A stretch of 64,000 nucleotides of DNA, taken from Siniperca chuatsi. Its lineage: Eukaryota; Chordata; Actinopteri; Centrarchiformes; Sinipercidae. Made by a program: the position numbers and the translations under genes. The DNA is taken from contig NC_058063.1 in assembly GCF_020085105.1 (NCBI RefSeq), positions 22,177,566 to 22,241,565 of the forward strand. Direction: 5' to 3'. Below, in pieces: positions 1 through 10,499 of the stretch; positions within the stretch are counted from its first letter, which is position 1; the number at the start of each line of letters is the position of its first letter. A model generated the notes under the pieces. The model did no database searches, was not told the origin of the DNA, and saw only the letters and a list, made by a program, of their open reading frames with translations.

Positions 1-639
1 GAACTCCGGTTACATTTTAGCATTGTACTTATGCATAGTCTTTATGGAAATATATTACCAGCATCACAACTGATAACATACCCGGTAGTCTCGGACTTGA
101 AGATATGTTAGGAACAATGTAGAGTTTGGGTTCACCGCAGACAGACAGTTAGAGATTAGCTGGTGAACACTGGGTTGCATGAGATGTCAGTGTTGTGTTT
201 ACAGCTTGTTCTGCTGCCCCTGGTGGCAAAAACAAAACAAAGACAATTAATGCAGCTTTAAAGTTAAAATTCTGGCTTTTGCACAATTTTAAACTAATGT
301 ATAACAACGTCTTAAGCCTTTTAAAATAGTACATAGCATTGTATACTGTATGTTGTATACTTGTTTCATTATTGCTGCTTAATCCTGAAGGAGCACAATG
401 GAAATGACTCTGTGACTTTATTGCATTTTTGTTAACAGTTAAGCAGAGGCCTACAGTGTCTGTTTGACTTACTTTTTTGGCAACTAATCAAAACTAAACT
501 AAAGAAACGTACAATTTACCACACAGGGGCCATGTAGCATCGAGCTAGCATCTGTCTTCCATCATGTTAGCTGGACAAAGTTAGCATTTCCTACCAAATT
601 TTAGCCTGTAGCTGTAACGTAGCTGCAGCTATGTAGTTG
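1..639. other. Gene-free stretch
   Basis: No exon, RNA gene or recognisable mobile-element protein is visible on either strand. The sequence is AT-rich with scattered stops in every frame. It gives way to a dispersed repeat at about 640. Confidence 0.5.
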
Positions 640-960
640 AGAGAATATTATAGATCCGGGACGAAACTGACAGAAGGGCGGGACTCAGAGAAAAACACGC
701 AATTACAAATCCGTCTGCTGCTTCAGCACCACGGACAGCGCCATGGGTTTATCAATACACAGCGCAGTTAGGCTGCTGATATTTCAGAGTCATGGATTCT
801 ATTTCGCACAAACCTCAGTCAGATAAAGGATCAATGAGTCAGGCAGACTAGACTAACATATTCAACTAAACAGCCCCTCTGCCCTGCACTCTGTCTGCTA
901 CTAGGGGACGGAGAGGGGGGATGGCAGGTTAACAAGGGGGATGCTTTTTGGACATTTTGC
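640..960. repeat. Dispersed repeat, copy A (partner at 59270-59515)
   Basis: This block shares long runs with 59270-59515: an 'aatattatagatcc' start, a segment around 'ccacggacagc', and a shared end around 'ctaggggac/tggagagggg'. Small indels separate the copies. No coding capacity or terminal repeat was recognised, so the family is not assigned. Confidence 0.7.
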
Positions 961-1029
961 TAACAAGGGGGATGGCATGCCCCCTCATATTGCCTACTGC
1001 TTAGACTCTCAGAGACAGAAAGATGACTC

Positions 1030-1455
1030 AGGTATGTCGTTTGTAGTCTTTCTCCATCTCTTTGTAGTAGTTTTGCGTCTCTTTATGGTCTTTTTACATC
1101 TGTATGTGGTCGTTTTGCGTCTCTTTGTGGTCGTTTGCGTCTCTTTCGTAGTCGTTTTGCATCTCTTCATGGTCCGTTGCATCTCTTTCGTAGTCGTTTT
1201 GCGTGTCTTTATGGTCATTTGGCATCTCTTCGTGGTCGTTTGTGTCTCTTTCGTAGTCATTTTGTATCTCTTTGTGGTCATATTTCATCTCTTTGTAGTC
1301 GTTTTTCGTCTCTTCATAGTCGTTCTGCATCTCACCGTGGTCATTTGCCTCACTTTGCAGTCGTTTTGTGTCTCTTTGTGGTTGTTTCTTGTGTCTTTGT
1401 GGTCATTTTGCATCTGTTTGTGGTCGTTTTGTGTCTCTTCATAGTCATTTAAATG
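1030..1455. repeat. Minisatellite, about 21-bp unit
   Basis: About 20 imperfect tandem copies of a 21-bp unit close to 'gtcgttttgcgtctctttgtg', some shortened to 18 bp. Because the unit is a multiple of three and has few stops, long open frames run through it on both strands (a Val/Leu/Phe-rich one on + and Thr/Lys-rich ones on -). These are repeat artefacts rather than genes. Confidence 0.9.
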
Positions 1456-1685
1456 ACTTTCCAACAAGAAGTATTAACCATTAGTCATTTCATACAGAGG
1501 CTTTGGCCTAAGGGCCCCCCGACCCTTTGGGACCCTGGGCCTGAGCCTGGTATGCCCGTTCAGTAATCCATCTATAGCTGTAAAAATCAGAGGGGATCAG
1601 CCCAGTTTCTGTTCACAGAAGTGACGTACATCCTGTTACAGTTAGCACTCAGGATGCTAACGTGCAGTACATACAGGCCTGATAG

Positions 1686-2081
1686 CACACACACACACAC
1701 ACACACTTGTATTTGCTCCAAAGCTGAGGTGGATCAGTCTGTGCTTGCGTTCTTTCATTCATCCTCCTCCACCCTCGTTCATCCTGCAATCTGTCCATCC
1801 ATTTCTCCACTCTTTCCTTCCTCCCTCCATCCCTCTCTCTCAGGAAAGCACACCATGCTACAGATGCTGCTGTCATCCCCAAACATTCCTCCATCCATCC
1901 ATCCATCCATCCATCCATCCATATATCCATCCCTCTGTCCTCGCACCCCCCCACCCAAAAAAAAAAAGCCAGCACTCACCATGTTGTCCTGAGACGCAGG
2001 CGATGAGTGTGTGTGTCTATTTTCCTGCCTGAAGCCAACGCGTCATGATAGCATCTTGTTTGCTCCCTCTCCTCTCCTCTC

Positions 2082-2131
<50 letters not shown>

Positions 2132-2148
2132 AGAGTGTGTGTGTGTGG
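1686..2148. repeat. Microsatellite cluster: (CA)n, (ATCC)n, (GT)n
   Basis: Three simple repeats occur close together: a CA tract at 1686-1707, an ATCC tract at about 1890-1932, and a GT tract at 2085-2130 that continues, interrupted, to 2148. Open frames here come only from the repeats. Confidence 0.92.
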
Positions 2149-2900
2149 GAGGGGGGAGGATATCATCGTCACGGCAACACCAGCAGCTTGCAGCAGCAGC
2201 AGCACCAGACTGAGGAGGGCGAAAGAGGGGAAGGGAGGTGGGGGCATCCAGCAGGCCTCGCTGCAGCATCCACCAATGAGGAGCAAGAGGAGGGAGAAAA
2301 GGACAGAGGTGATTGGTTCATCTGTCTGTCAGTTAAATGATGGTGTGGGCGTATGATTCTCTCGATTTATCCCAATATCTCTCTCCCCTCTGCTCTCACT
2401 TGTATCAACTCTCTTTTAAATGCATAAACGTCCATCACTATTTCTATTTTTTTTATTAATTATTTCTTTAATCTTTTAGATGGCACTTTTAAGTTTATTG
2501 TGCTGCTTCATGAACTGTGCCACATAAATAAAATTGCAATTATTTTTAATAATGTAACATAATGTACATCAAATACAATGTATATGATTATTTATTATTA
2601 ATATTTATTAGATTAATAATACATATTATGTGACATATGTATTATTAGTAATGAATACAAAATATTGTTGACACTCAATAACTAGATAAAAATATTAAAT
2701 AAATAATAAAATTGTTTTTCAAAAACTGATGACTGAACTATAAAACTTTCTAATGTTTAACAATGTCATGGAGACGAGACAGATCAAAGATTGAATTGAC
2801 TACTAACATGAATAACATTGAAACTACTTACATTAATGATAAAATACTGCCTTATGATACTTGAACAAAAAAGAAATTTGAATGTGTAAATGAGTTTTGA
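2149..2900. other. AT-rich gene-free stretch
   Basis: From 2340 the sequence becomes strongly AT-rich with many ATTA and TAAT runs. No exon, RNA gene or element ends were found. Confidence 0.5.
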
Positions 2901-2924
2901 CTTTAATGTGTCTCCTTAATAGTA

Positions 2925-3270
2925 ATAATGGTCAAGAAGCGCTGGAGGAGTGTTGTTTGGTGCTGAAAGACGCAGTCTGGATGATGCTGACCGCCTCCGT
3001 CACCCCAGTGCCTCTTCCTCAAGTGTGTCTCCATCTCTGAGGCAGAAGTTGTGCAAAATGGCAACCAACGAATATGTCCAGAAACGGACACTGGTGGTCA
3101 CACACTGCTTGCATTTATTTGAACAGAATAAAGCAATTTCCCGTTGAAGCAGCACTGATCATCTGCGCCTGGATTCTTATATGACAGGCATCAATGCTGC
3201 CCACAAAACCTGGAAAATACTGCAGATCCAGGTAGACGTTCAAAGCCAGCACCAGTTTTATGGAGCTCAT
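2925..3270 (-). mobile_element. PIF/Harbinger-like transposase fragment (degenerate)
   Basis: Read on the minus strand, broken frames give segments typical of Harbinger DDE transposases. These are a GAGFERLPGS-like stretch, then FVGSIDACHIRI with the first catalytic Asp, then QAVCDHQCPFLDIFVG. The reading frame must be shifted to link them, so the copy is dead. Only about 115 residues of the central transposase are represented and no terminal repeats were located. Confidence 0.7.
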
Positions 3271-3324
3271 CTGGAAAGAAAATTTGTTGTTTAATACATG
3301 AGAAAGTTCCCATGATAAGTTTAC

Positions 3325-4682
3325 CCAGCAGCAGAGCCTTCAGGTATCAAGCTCCTCAATCAGGTTTGGGTTCGGGAGGAAGACACCGTCTCCACATTTA
3401 CAGTTTTTCTCAATTGCTAAAACACAATTTCTGAAACCTTGCTCCATTTTTCCACCATTAAACACAAAACCTCATCTTCAAGCACTATTTACAAAACCTC
3501 TGACTCCTCTCGCAAAATGAAACTCTCGCCTCAAAACAGTTTTACCTGTGTTCAAAATCAAGCGCTGCTCTCAAATCAGAAACAAAGTGATTAAAATGAT
3601 ATACGCTATCAAGCAGTCAGTCAACAATACACAAAAAAACAGAAAACACACTGTTCAAAACATAGTTCTCAGGGAGAAGCATCTCAAAACAAATGTAATA
3701 TTTCTTCGTCATTCTATCATAGCAGCTCAAAACTGATCAGAAACGACTGCTCTGCTTTGCTCTTTGCAGTTTGTTGTTGTTCTTCCTCCTCCTTGTTTTT
3801 ACAGTCCTGCACCTCACAGACTGCTCCTCTGTCTCTGTGACGCTGTGATGAACCAGTCAAAATCTACTGAGCAGTCAGTGCGGTGAACAGATGGAAAGCA
3901 CAATGTTCAGGGCCATGCGATGTGTTCATTGTACAGTATACGGCCTGCAATGCACTGTAGTACAGTATACAACACTAACAGGGACAAACATCAGAGGAGT
4001 TAGGCTCATATTGGTTGTGTCACATCATTTGAAACAGGTCACATAAGTTTTGAGTGGTTGTGTTCAATCAATGAAGTGTGTTCTCTGTTTGTATTTGATT
4101 GTCGCCATCAGTATGGACGACACGTGCGTTAGAGCGCAGAATGTGTTTCGAGTTTTGCTGAAAAGTCTAAGTGAGATCTGCAAACTGTGTTTTACCGTGT
4201 GAAATGGTTTAAGGTGTTGACAACAGACTGCACGATTAGCTAAACGAGGTCAGGCAGCTGAGAACTTTGTTCAGCCAATGGGTTTTAGTGTTTTAGCAAT
4301 TGAGAAAAACTGTAAGAGCAGGCTTAAGACTTTCCTCTTTGATAAAGCTTATAGTCAGGGCTGGCTCGGGTCAGTCCTGAACCATCCCTTAGTCATGCTG
4401 CTGTAGGCCTAGACTGCCGGGAGACTTCCCATGATGCACCTCTCACCTCCTCTCCCTCTCCGTCTGTATGCATTTTTATCCCATTACTGCATGTTACTAA
4501 CTCGACATCTTCTCTCTCCCGTAGTTTTGTGCTTTCTCTCCTTCTGTCGCTTTCAGCAGGTATTTCTGCCTCCGGTGCTGCAGAGTCTGGATCGGTGGCT
4601 GTGGCCATATAATATTAATATTACCACTACCATTATATTATGACTGTTTTAAAATTCTAGGTGGTATTTGCATTGTGCATTA
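3325..4682 (+). mobile_element. L2/CR1-like LINE 3' end, interrupted by a TIR element
   Basis: The sequence at 3325-3400 plus 4313-4682 matches the 3' part of a LINE whose longer copies lie on the minus strand at 30775-32764 and 37736-38410. Shared features include 'tatcaagctcctc', 'gacaccgtctccacattta', 'agagcaggcttaagacttt' and the 3' UTR ending at 'ggtggtatttgcattgtgc'. The two halves become continuous when the element at 3401-4312 is removed. Only the last RT-proximal codons and the 3' UTR remain. Confidence 0.8.
3401..4312. mobile_element. Non-autonomous DNA transposon with 25-bp TIRs and TA target duplication
   Basis: The left end, beginning CAGTTTTTCTCAATTGC, is repeated in inverted orientation at 4288-4312, giving perfect inverted repeats of about 25 bp. 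TA dinucleotides flank both ends (3399-3400 and 4313-4314). The uninterrupted LINE copy at about 31345-31385 shows the empty site with a single TA. The TA duplication and CAGT termini suggest the Tc1/mariner superfamily, but no transposase reading frame remains inside. Confidence 0.82.
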
Positions 4683-4689
4683 CTTTGGA

Positions 4690-5700
4690 CACAGTTTGTG
4701 TGGGTTTCAGTCACGGTAAGCCATTCTGGTGTCGGGATAACAGGAAGTGGGACGGTTATCATTGACTGTGTGTCAAAGCGTCAGAGAGATAAAGCCCTGA
4801 TGATTCGTGCGTTCAGAGATCACAGCGGTGTGAACTGCTTCCCACTCGGAGCAGAAGTGAAGAAGAAGGGAGCAGTAAGCGGCGCGCCACTGTCGGTGGA
4901 GGACCGAGTCATTTCGGGAGGTTGAAGATGTGTGTGAGGCAAGAAGGATGACAAGATTCAGAAAAGAGGAGAAGGAGGACAGTAACTCGGTGTGTTTGAC
5001 GTTTGAGGGGGAGTTGCCGGAAAGAGTGGATCTAGATTATGTGTGTTACATCCCCTCAGGTGTTTCTGCTGTCAGGAATATGGACGTGTTGCAGCAGGAT
5101 GTAGAGGAGGCAGGAGATGTGGGAAAGACGACTGAGAAAGTGGAGAAAGAGCAAGCAAAGTGCCTGCACTGCGAGGGAAAACCACCATACGGGATCAGCA
5201 CAGTGGCGAACAAAAATTAAGGAAGTAAAAGTGAATAAGATCAGCGCAGAAAAGGGAAAGTCATACGCTGAAGCTGCTAAGAGAATGGAGAGAAACGGTG
5301 AAATGGTGCAAAAGGAAAAGGAGCAGAAAGGGAAATGGAGATGATCAGAGCATCAGTACGGAGAAGAAACGATCTCTGGCATTCGTTGCAACGGTTATAA
5401 ACTGTGCTGCTGAAATAAAGGGGAAGTCGGAAAGGATTAAGATGGCGCTGGACGCTGCAAGGAGGTTCCTGAATGCTGTGGACACATCTGGAGAGGATCC
5501 AGATGTTACACTGAGGGAAGGAGCTGCACCAACTCAGACGACCGGGTCTCTTTGGGTGTAAATACTTTACACTGTGAAAGCTGTTACAATCCAGTAGGTG
5601 GCGGAAATGCACAATTATGGATGCCAACTGCCATAAAACTCAACAGAAGAAGAAGAAGAAAAAAGAAGAAGAAGAAGAAGAAGAAGAAGAAGAATCTAAG
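4690..5700 (+). mobile_element. I-clade (Nimb-like) LINE ORF1 remnant with 3' tail
   Basis: Broken frames at 4700-5330 recall fish I/Nimb ORF1 (a nucleic-acid-binding Gag-like protein). Seen are GSGTVIIDCVS...QRDKAL, a GVISG-like SGAPLSVED motif, SVCLTFEGELPERV, and a terminal KSYAEAAKRM corresponding to the usual SYAEAV box. The zinc-knuckle region is frameshifted. The stretch 5594-5645 ('ggtggcggaaatgcac', 'ggatgccaactgcc') followed by a GAA tract at 5646-5694 is the characteristic 3' end. The element is incomplete and inactive. Confidence 0.72.
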
Positions 5701-6239
5701 AATGCACTTTGGCCATGTAATAGTTTGGATGCGCTTCCTTTGAACCCTGTAACTCTGTAATTACGGCTTTCTTTGTTCTTGGTTTCATTTTTGTTCAATT
5801 GTTCGACCTGCCCTACTTGAAATATTGAATGTCTAATAAGCCTGTATGGTTTTTGAAATAAATTTTAAAGAGAAAAAAAATAAATAAAAAAATAAAAGTG
5901 GGGAAAAAAAGGTGGCGGTAATGCACAATTATGGATGCCAACCACCATAAAACTCAACAGAAGAAGAAGAAGTAGAAGAAGAAGAAGAAGAAGAAGAAGA
6001 AGAAGAAGAAGAAGAAGAAGAAGAAGAAGAAGAAGAAGAAGAAGAAAAGAAGAAGAAGAAGAAGACGACGAAGAAGAAGAAGAAGATTTTTTTTTTATCT
6101 TTAAAATTTATTTCAAAAACCATACAGGCTTATTAGACATCCAATATTTCAAGTAGAGCAAAGAAAGCCATAATTACAGAGTTACAGGGTTCAAAGAAAC
6201 AGCATCCAAATTATTACATAGCCAAAGTGCATTCTTAGA
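5695..6239. repeat. Imperfect inverted repeat around GAA tracts
   Basis: Sequence 5695-5873 reappears as its reverse complement at 6098-6239, for example 'tctaagaatgcacttt' and 'aaagtgcattcttaga'. The spacer holds a second copy of the Nimb-like 3' tail (5912-5960) and a long GAA array. Two related element ends probably inserted in opposite orientation. The arms are about 140-178 bp with indels. Confidence 0.8.
5961..6086. repeat. (GAA)n microsatellite
   Basis: About 42 GAA units with a few interruptions (a GTA near the start, GAC near 6065). The strand asymmetry is pure purine on +. Poly-basic or poly-Ser open frames here are artefacts. Confidence 0.95.
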
Positions 6240-7302
6240 TTTACAAAAATTCAAAGACTCTTTTAAATATGACATATCATGAATAAAAACATTAAATAAA
6301 GGCTTAATGTTAAGAAGAAGAAGAAATCATCATTGTGGTTCACCCTCCAGTCCAGCAGGCGGCGGTAAGGCGCCATTAAGCGGGTCCCAGCCGCCATGAC
6401 AGAACAAAAAGAAGCGGAAACGGGACCGGAGTCATTTGAACCAGCGGAGACGTCGGGACCGGTGTGTCCGCGAGCCCTCCTCTCACTTTAACGGTAAATA
6501 TGGCTTTAAATAAAACTTTAGTCCTCAAATGGAGGATTGTACGTATTTATCTCAACGTGTAGAAGTGTGAGTTGGCGACATTTATCACAGATGCGGAGTT
6601 TATTAACCGGATGGTCTAAGATTGTCCCAGCACCACTAACCGACACGTTGAACTATATTACTGTTTATTTAGTTTATTTAATGTCTTTCCAACAATTTAA
6701 CTTAGAGGTAAATCTGCTTTTCACGAACATAGTTACCAGTTAAAGTCGTCGTTTTAAATGTGAAAGTTGGTTTAAAACGTGGGCCTGTTTTTTTACAGTT
6801 GCTGTAGCTCGAGGACTTTACCGAGTCGGTGTTTGGGATTTATCTGATGCCTTTTAGACGCTGTTGTTTATTAAATAAAACAAACAAAACTCTTCAATGT
6901 GGAAGAGATTAAGTCACACAAATCAAAAGTGTTTCAGTCTCTGTAGCTTCCTGCAGGTGAGCACGTGGAGGCTCACCTGCAGGAGGAACTAAACAAACTC
7001 GACATTTATCAGGAATATTAAGCTGAAATCCCCGGGCTGAGAATACATTTAAAGTGCTTATACCTCTTAATGTGTGACCTGATTGTATTAACGGTTAGTG
7101 AGAGATGTTAGATTAGGGCCTGTGTGAAGTTACTGGTGTTTTAACTGAGTTCATGAACTGTTTTCCTCTCTTTTCAGGTTTTGAACGTTTGTCTGCTGAG
7201 GACGCCGGCGTCGCCTCTGAACAGCTGCCTGCGTTACACACAAGGTTCGAAGACCTTTTCTTTAAAACTTAATTTCTTTTTTTACCGCGCGTTCTTCTTC
7301 TG

Positions 7303-7393
7303 CGCTGTGATGACGTCATTTCCTGCCATTCGTAGTTTCCACCAGAGGTCTAAAGACCAAAGACGGTCCGAACCTTCCTTGGATGTCTGAGCG
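7303..7393 (+). ncRNA. snord14: U14 (SNORD14) box C/D snoRNA, copy 1
   Basis: Box C GTGATGA is at 7307-7313 and box D CTGA at 7387-7390, closed by a terminal stem of cgct/agcg. Between them is U14 domain A (CATTCGTAGTTTCCACCAG), which pairs with 18S rRNA for processing. Domain B (CCTTCCTTGGATGT) lies just before box D and guides 2'-O-methylation of 18S rRNA. This copy differs most in the middle (taaagaccaaagacgg). Confidence 0.93.
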
Positions 7394-7829
7394 TTAGTTT
7401 TGGTTGTTTTTTTTTTGCAACAAAGCAGCAGCTTATCTGATCTTTTGGGTCACTGCTTCAGAGCTTTCCAAACAAAATGCAATTTTTTGTTAACGAGAAA
7501 CATTAATTTTAAAAGGCTCGTCTTTTGTTGTGTACTGAATTAACTTTGCTCGGTCAAATGAGACGTTTTTGAACTTTCTAACACCGTAAATGTCTCAGCA
7601 GGGTTGCGTTAGTCACCGGGGATGATGTCCTTCGGGGACGCCGTGCAGAAGCTGCTCGGCCGTGTCACGGTGGATGACGCGACTAATTCCTCGGGGGCAA
7701 GAAGCCGAAATGTGTCAGCTCTCCTGAACTTTGGGACAGGTGAGCTGATCAGTTTATACTGTCTTTGTACTGAAACTGAACTTTTAGGCCACGCAGCACG
7801 CAATGACCAGGCTTAACTCCTCCCTCTAA

Positions 7830-7985
7830 GTGTCAGTCTGGTTGACCCTAGGTCACTAAACTGGACATTGATCATTAACATCACTGCCATACTTGAATAA
7901 TTGTGCAATATTCTGTGTACTACTCCCGTGCTGCTGTAACAAAGAGTTTCCCTTCGGGGATCAATGAAGTATTTCTGATTCTGAT
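7830..7985 (+). mobile_element. L2-like LINE/SINE 3' tail in host-gene intron
   Basis: The segment ends in 'cccttcggggatcaatgaag' and 'tatttctgattctga', the 3' terminal signature also seen on + at 13225-13263 and 51455-51495, and on - at 23167. Only the untranslated tail is present. Confidence 0.7.
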
Positions 7986-8480
7986 GTGCAATATTTTGTA
8001 CCAACAGTAGACTTTCAATAAGAACATTAATTGTGTAGTTTATGAAAATCCCACAAAAAAGTGAAAAATGCCCATTGCAGCTTCTGAGAGCCGAAGGTGA
8101 CGTCTCCTTTTGTCTGTCCAACAGTCCAAAACACTAATATTCCCTTTTTAAAATGGTATAAAATACAGAAAATCAGCAAATCGTCACACTTAAGAATCTG
8201 AAAGAAACAACATTTCGCTTGTTTTAAAGGTCTAAAAACATCAAATGAAAATATTTGATAGACGTAATTTAACACATTTCATCATAGTTCATCCTGATTA
8301 AAATTAAATGTTAGCATGAAGTTGTGACGGTCTGATGGATCCAATTTTACAGTCTTTTCAATTGATCTTTAAACATCACCTTCGATCGGAGCCCATATGA
8401 CTAATTCAGTTAAGTGTTTCCTGTTCTGGTGTGAACTGCCTTACCCAGCTCTAATGCGTACTGAACTGCTCGCGTCGTGT

Positions 8481-8571
8481 CGCTGTGATGACATATTTTC
8501 CTGCCATTCGTAGTTTCCACCAGAGGTCTTCGGACCAAAGATGGCCCAAACCTTCCTTGGATGTCTGAGCG
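8481..8571 (+). ncRNA. snord14: U14 (SNORD14) box C/D snoRNA, copy 2
   Basis: Box C GTGATGA is at 8485-8491, box D CTGA at 8565-8568, with a cgct/agcg terminal stem. U14 domains A and B are both intact. It lies in the intron between host exons 7602-7739 and 8646-8736, about 75 nt before the acceptor, the distance typical for intronic box C/D snoRNAs. Confidence 0.95.
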
Positions 8572-8835
8572 AACAATAATAAGTCTATAACTTGTCTCGT
8601 AACATCTCTGCCTTCAGAACTGACTTTATCTCCTCTCACTTTCAGGGTGAATGTCTCGGTGGCGTCGCTCTCGTGTCCGTCAGAGTCGAACCAACGAAAT
8701 CGTAAACAGCGGTGATGCTCATGGCCCGTGAAGCCGGTATGTATGTTTCAGGATATTCCAATATTTGCTCTGTTAAAATAGCTGCTCCGTGAATCCAACG
8801 CAGTCTAAATATATGTAGTTCTGCTCGCGTCGTGT

Positions 8836-8926
8836 CGCTGTGATGACATTATTTCCTGCCATTCGTAGTTTCCACCAGAGGTCTTTGGACCAAAGATGGC
8901 CCAAACCTTCCTTGGATGTCTGAGCG
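8836..8926 (+). ncRNA. snord14: U14 (SNORD14) box C/D snoRNA, copy 3
   Basis: Box C is at 8840-8846 and box D at 8920-8923, with a matching cgct/agcg stem and both 18S-complementary domains intact. It sits in the intron between exons 8646-8736 and 9009-9079. The block that follows it is repeated after copy 5. Confidence 0.95.
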
Positions 8927-9131
8927 AATTTTAAAAAAAAAAAAGACGTGAATATACTCTTTGTCTTTTACGCTTCACAACTAACTTGTCATTACATGTC
9001 GCCTTCAGGGTGGAAGTCTCTGCTGGCAGTGCTTTCTTAATTTCTGTCCAGTCCAAAGAAGCGTCACCGGTATTGCCTGGTACGTATTTGCCTTTTTTTT
9101 TAAACAAATATATTAGTTTATAAATCCAGTT

Positions 9132-9222
9132 CGCTGTGATGATGCCTTTTCCTGCCATTCGTAGTTTCCACCAGAGGTCTTTCGACCAAAGATGGCCCAA
9201 ACCTTCCTTGGATGTCTGAGCG
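9132..9222 (+). ncRNA. snord14: U14 (SNORD14) box C/D snoRNA, copy 4
   Basis: Box C is at 9136-9142 and box D at 9216-9219, with the terminal stem and domains A and B intact. It lies in the intron between exons 9009-9079 and 9305-9392. It is nearly identical to copy 6, consistent with duplication of an exon plus its flanking introns. Confidence 0.95.
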
Positions 9223-9892
9223 ACTGACGGGAATGTTGATCTTTTTTTTTTTTTTTATCTCTTTAATATCGTAATCACAAACTAAATCGTAATCTGACTT
9301 TCAGGCTGGATGTGAAAGGAGTGTCTGGATCTGGTTTGAGGCCTTTTCATCATGACAGTCTCGTGAAGGCCGTCACCTGTGAAATCCAGCAGGTGTGTGT
9401 GTCTCTTAACCTACTAAAGGGAACTACAGTGTCTAAAGGACCTGGAAGTAGCCTTTGTTTTTTACTTTAATCAGGTAAAATGCTCAGAGATGAAAATCTT
9501 CTTTTCGAGAGCGACCTGGCCAGTAAGGCAGCATAACAAGTGTTAATGATAAATAACGATACAGACGACTGGGTATTGCACGTATTTGACTTTTAAAAGA
9601 AATATCCAAATGATATCTAATAATTATATCTAAATTAAAGGCCTGTTACAGTATTAAACGATAATGAAAATATTATGTCGTCTGCTTCGCTGAACACAGT
9701 TCAAACTATGTTTATACTTGTGAGTTGCAGTCGATAATGAAAATAATCGTCAGTTGCAGTCGTAGTGGACAACACTTGTCTTAAATTCAGTTAAGACCAT
9801 TTAAAGCGGTCTTACGGGTATCCAGTTCTGAGTACTCGTCTGAATCACGGAATTCAACCCCACCTCGATCTGTTTACCTGCTTTCCACAATT

Positions 9893-9985
9893 CGCTGTGA
9901 TGACATTATTTCCTGCCATTCGTAGTTTCCACCAGAGGTCTTTGGACCAAAGATGGCCCAAACCTTCCTTGGAGATGTCTGAGCG
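9893..9985 (+). ncRNA. snord14: U14 (SNORD14) snoRNA copy 5, with 2-nt insertion in the guide
   Basis: Box C is at 9897-9903 and box D at 9979-9982 with the same terminal stem. Domain A is intact. Domain B reads CCTTCCTTGGAGATGTCTGA, two nucleotides longer than in the other five copies. This interrupts the rRNA complementarity and shifts the position counted from box D. It may still act through domain A; methylation guiding is doubtful. Confidence 0.9.
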
Positions 9986-10190
9986 AATTTTAAAAAAAAA
10001 AAAGACGTGAATATACTCTGTCTGTCTTTTTCGCTTCACAACTAACTTGTCATTACATGTCGCCTTCAGGGTGGAAGTCTCTGCTGGCAGTGCTTTCTTA
10101 ATTTCTGTCCAGTCCAAAGAAGCGTCACCGGTATTGCCTGGTACGTATTTGCCTTTTTTTAAACAAATATATTAGTTTATAAATCCAGTT

Positions 10191-10281
10191 CGCTGTGATG
10201 ATGCCTTTTCCTGCCATTCGTAGTTTCCACCAGAGGTCTTTCGACCAAAGATGGCCCAAACCTTCCTTGGATGTCTGAGCG
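10191..10281 (+). ncRNA. snord14: U14 (SNORD14) box C/D snoRNA, copy 6
   Basis: Box C is at 10195-10201 and box D at 10275-10278, with the terminal stem and both guide domains intact. It lies in the last intron of the host gene, 72 nt before the acceptor of the final exon. Confidence 0.95.
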
Positions 10282-10499
10282 AAGTCGGTTCTAGTTGTGA
10301 CCGTCAGCTCCAAAAGTTTTGTCTTGGTAGCTAATGTTTCTTTCCTCCCACAGGTCAACCGTAAACTAGGAGCTGCGCCGCAGCGATTTCTCTTCACCGT
10401 CGTTTCAGGAGGATTTTCCCACCATCTTTATCAGAGTTTTTGTGTGCAGAGATTTTTGTTGATGAAGAAATAAAGATGGAACTGTAACTAAAGTTGAAT

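Noticed and set aside
941-1467. Long open frames on both strands
   Set aside because: They are produced by the 21-bp minisatellite.
5929-6156. Poly-Arg/poly-Ser open frames
   Set aside because: They are translations of the GAA tract.
7622-7816. Possible coding start (MMSFGDAVQKLLG...) in the snoRNA host gene
   Set aside because: After splicing at 7739/8646 the frame meets TGA at once, and unspliced it runs into the intron. No family resemblance.
7604-10281. Regularly spaced near-identical blocks that could suggest a CRISPR-like or tandem array
   Set aside because: Each block is a full U14 snoRNA with boxes C and D in its own intron, and the spacing is irregular. The genome is eukaryotic.
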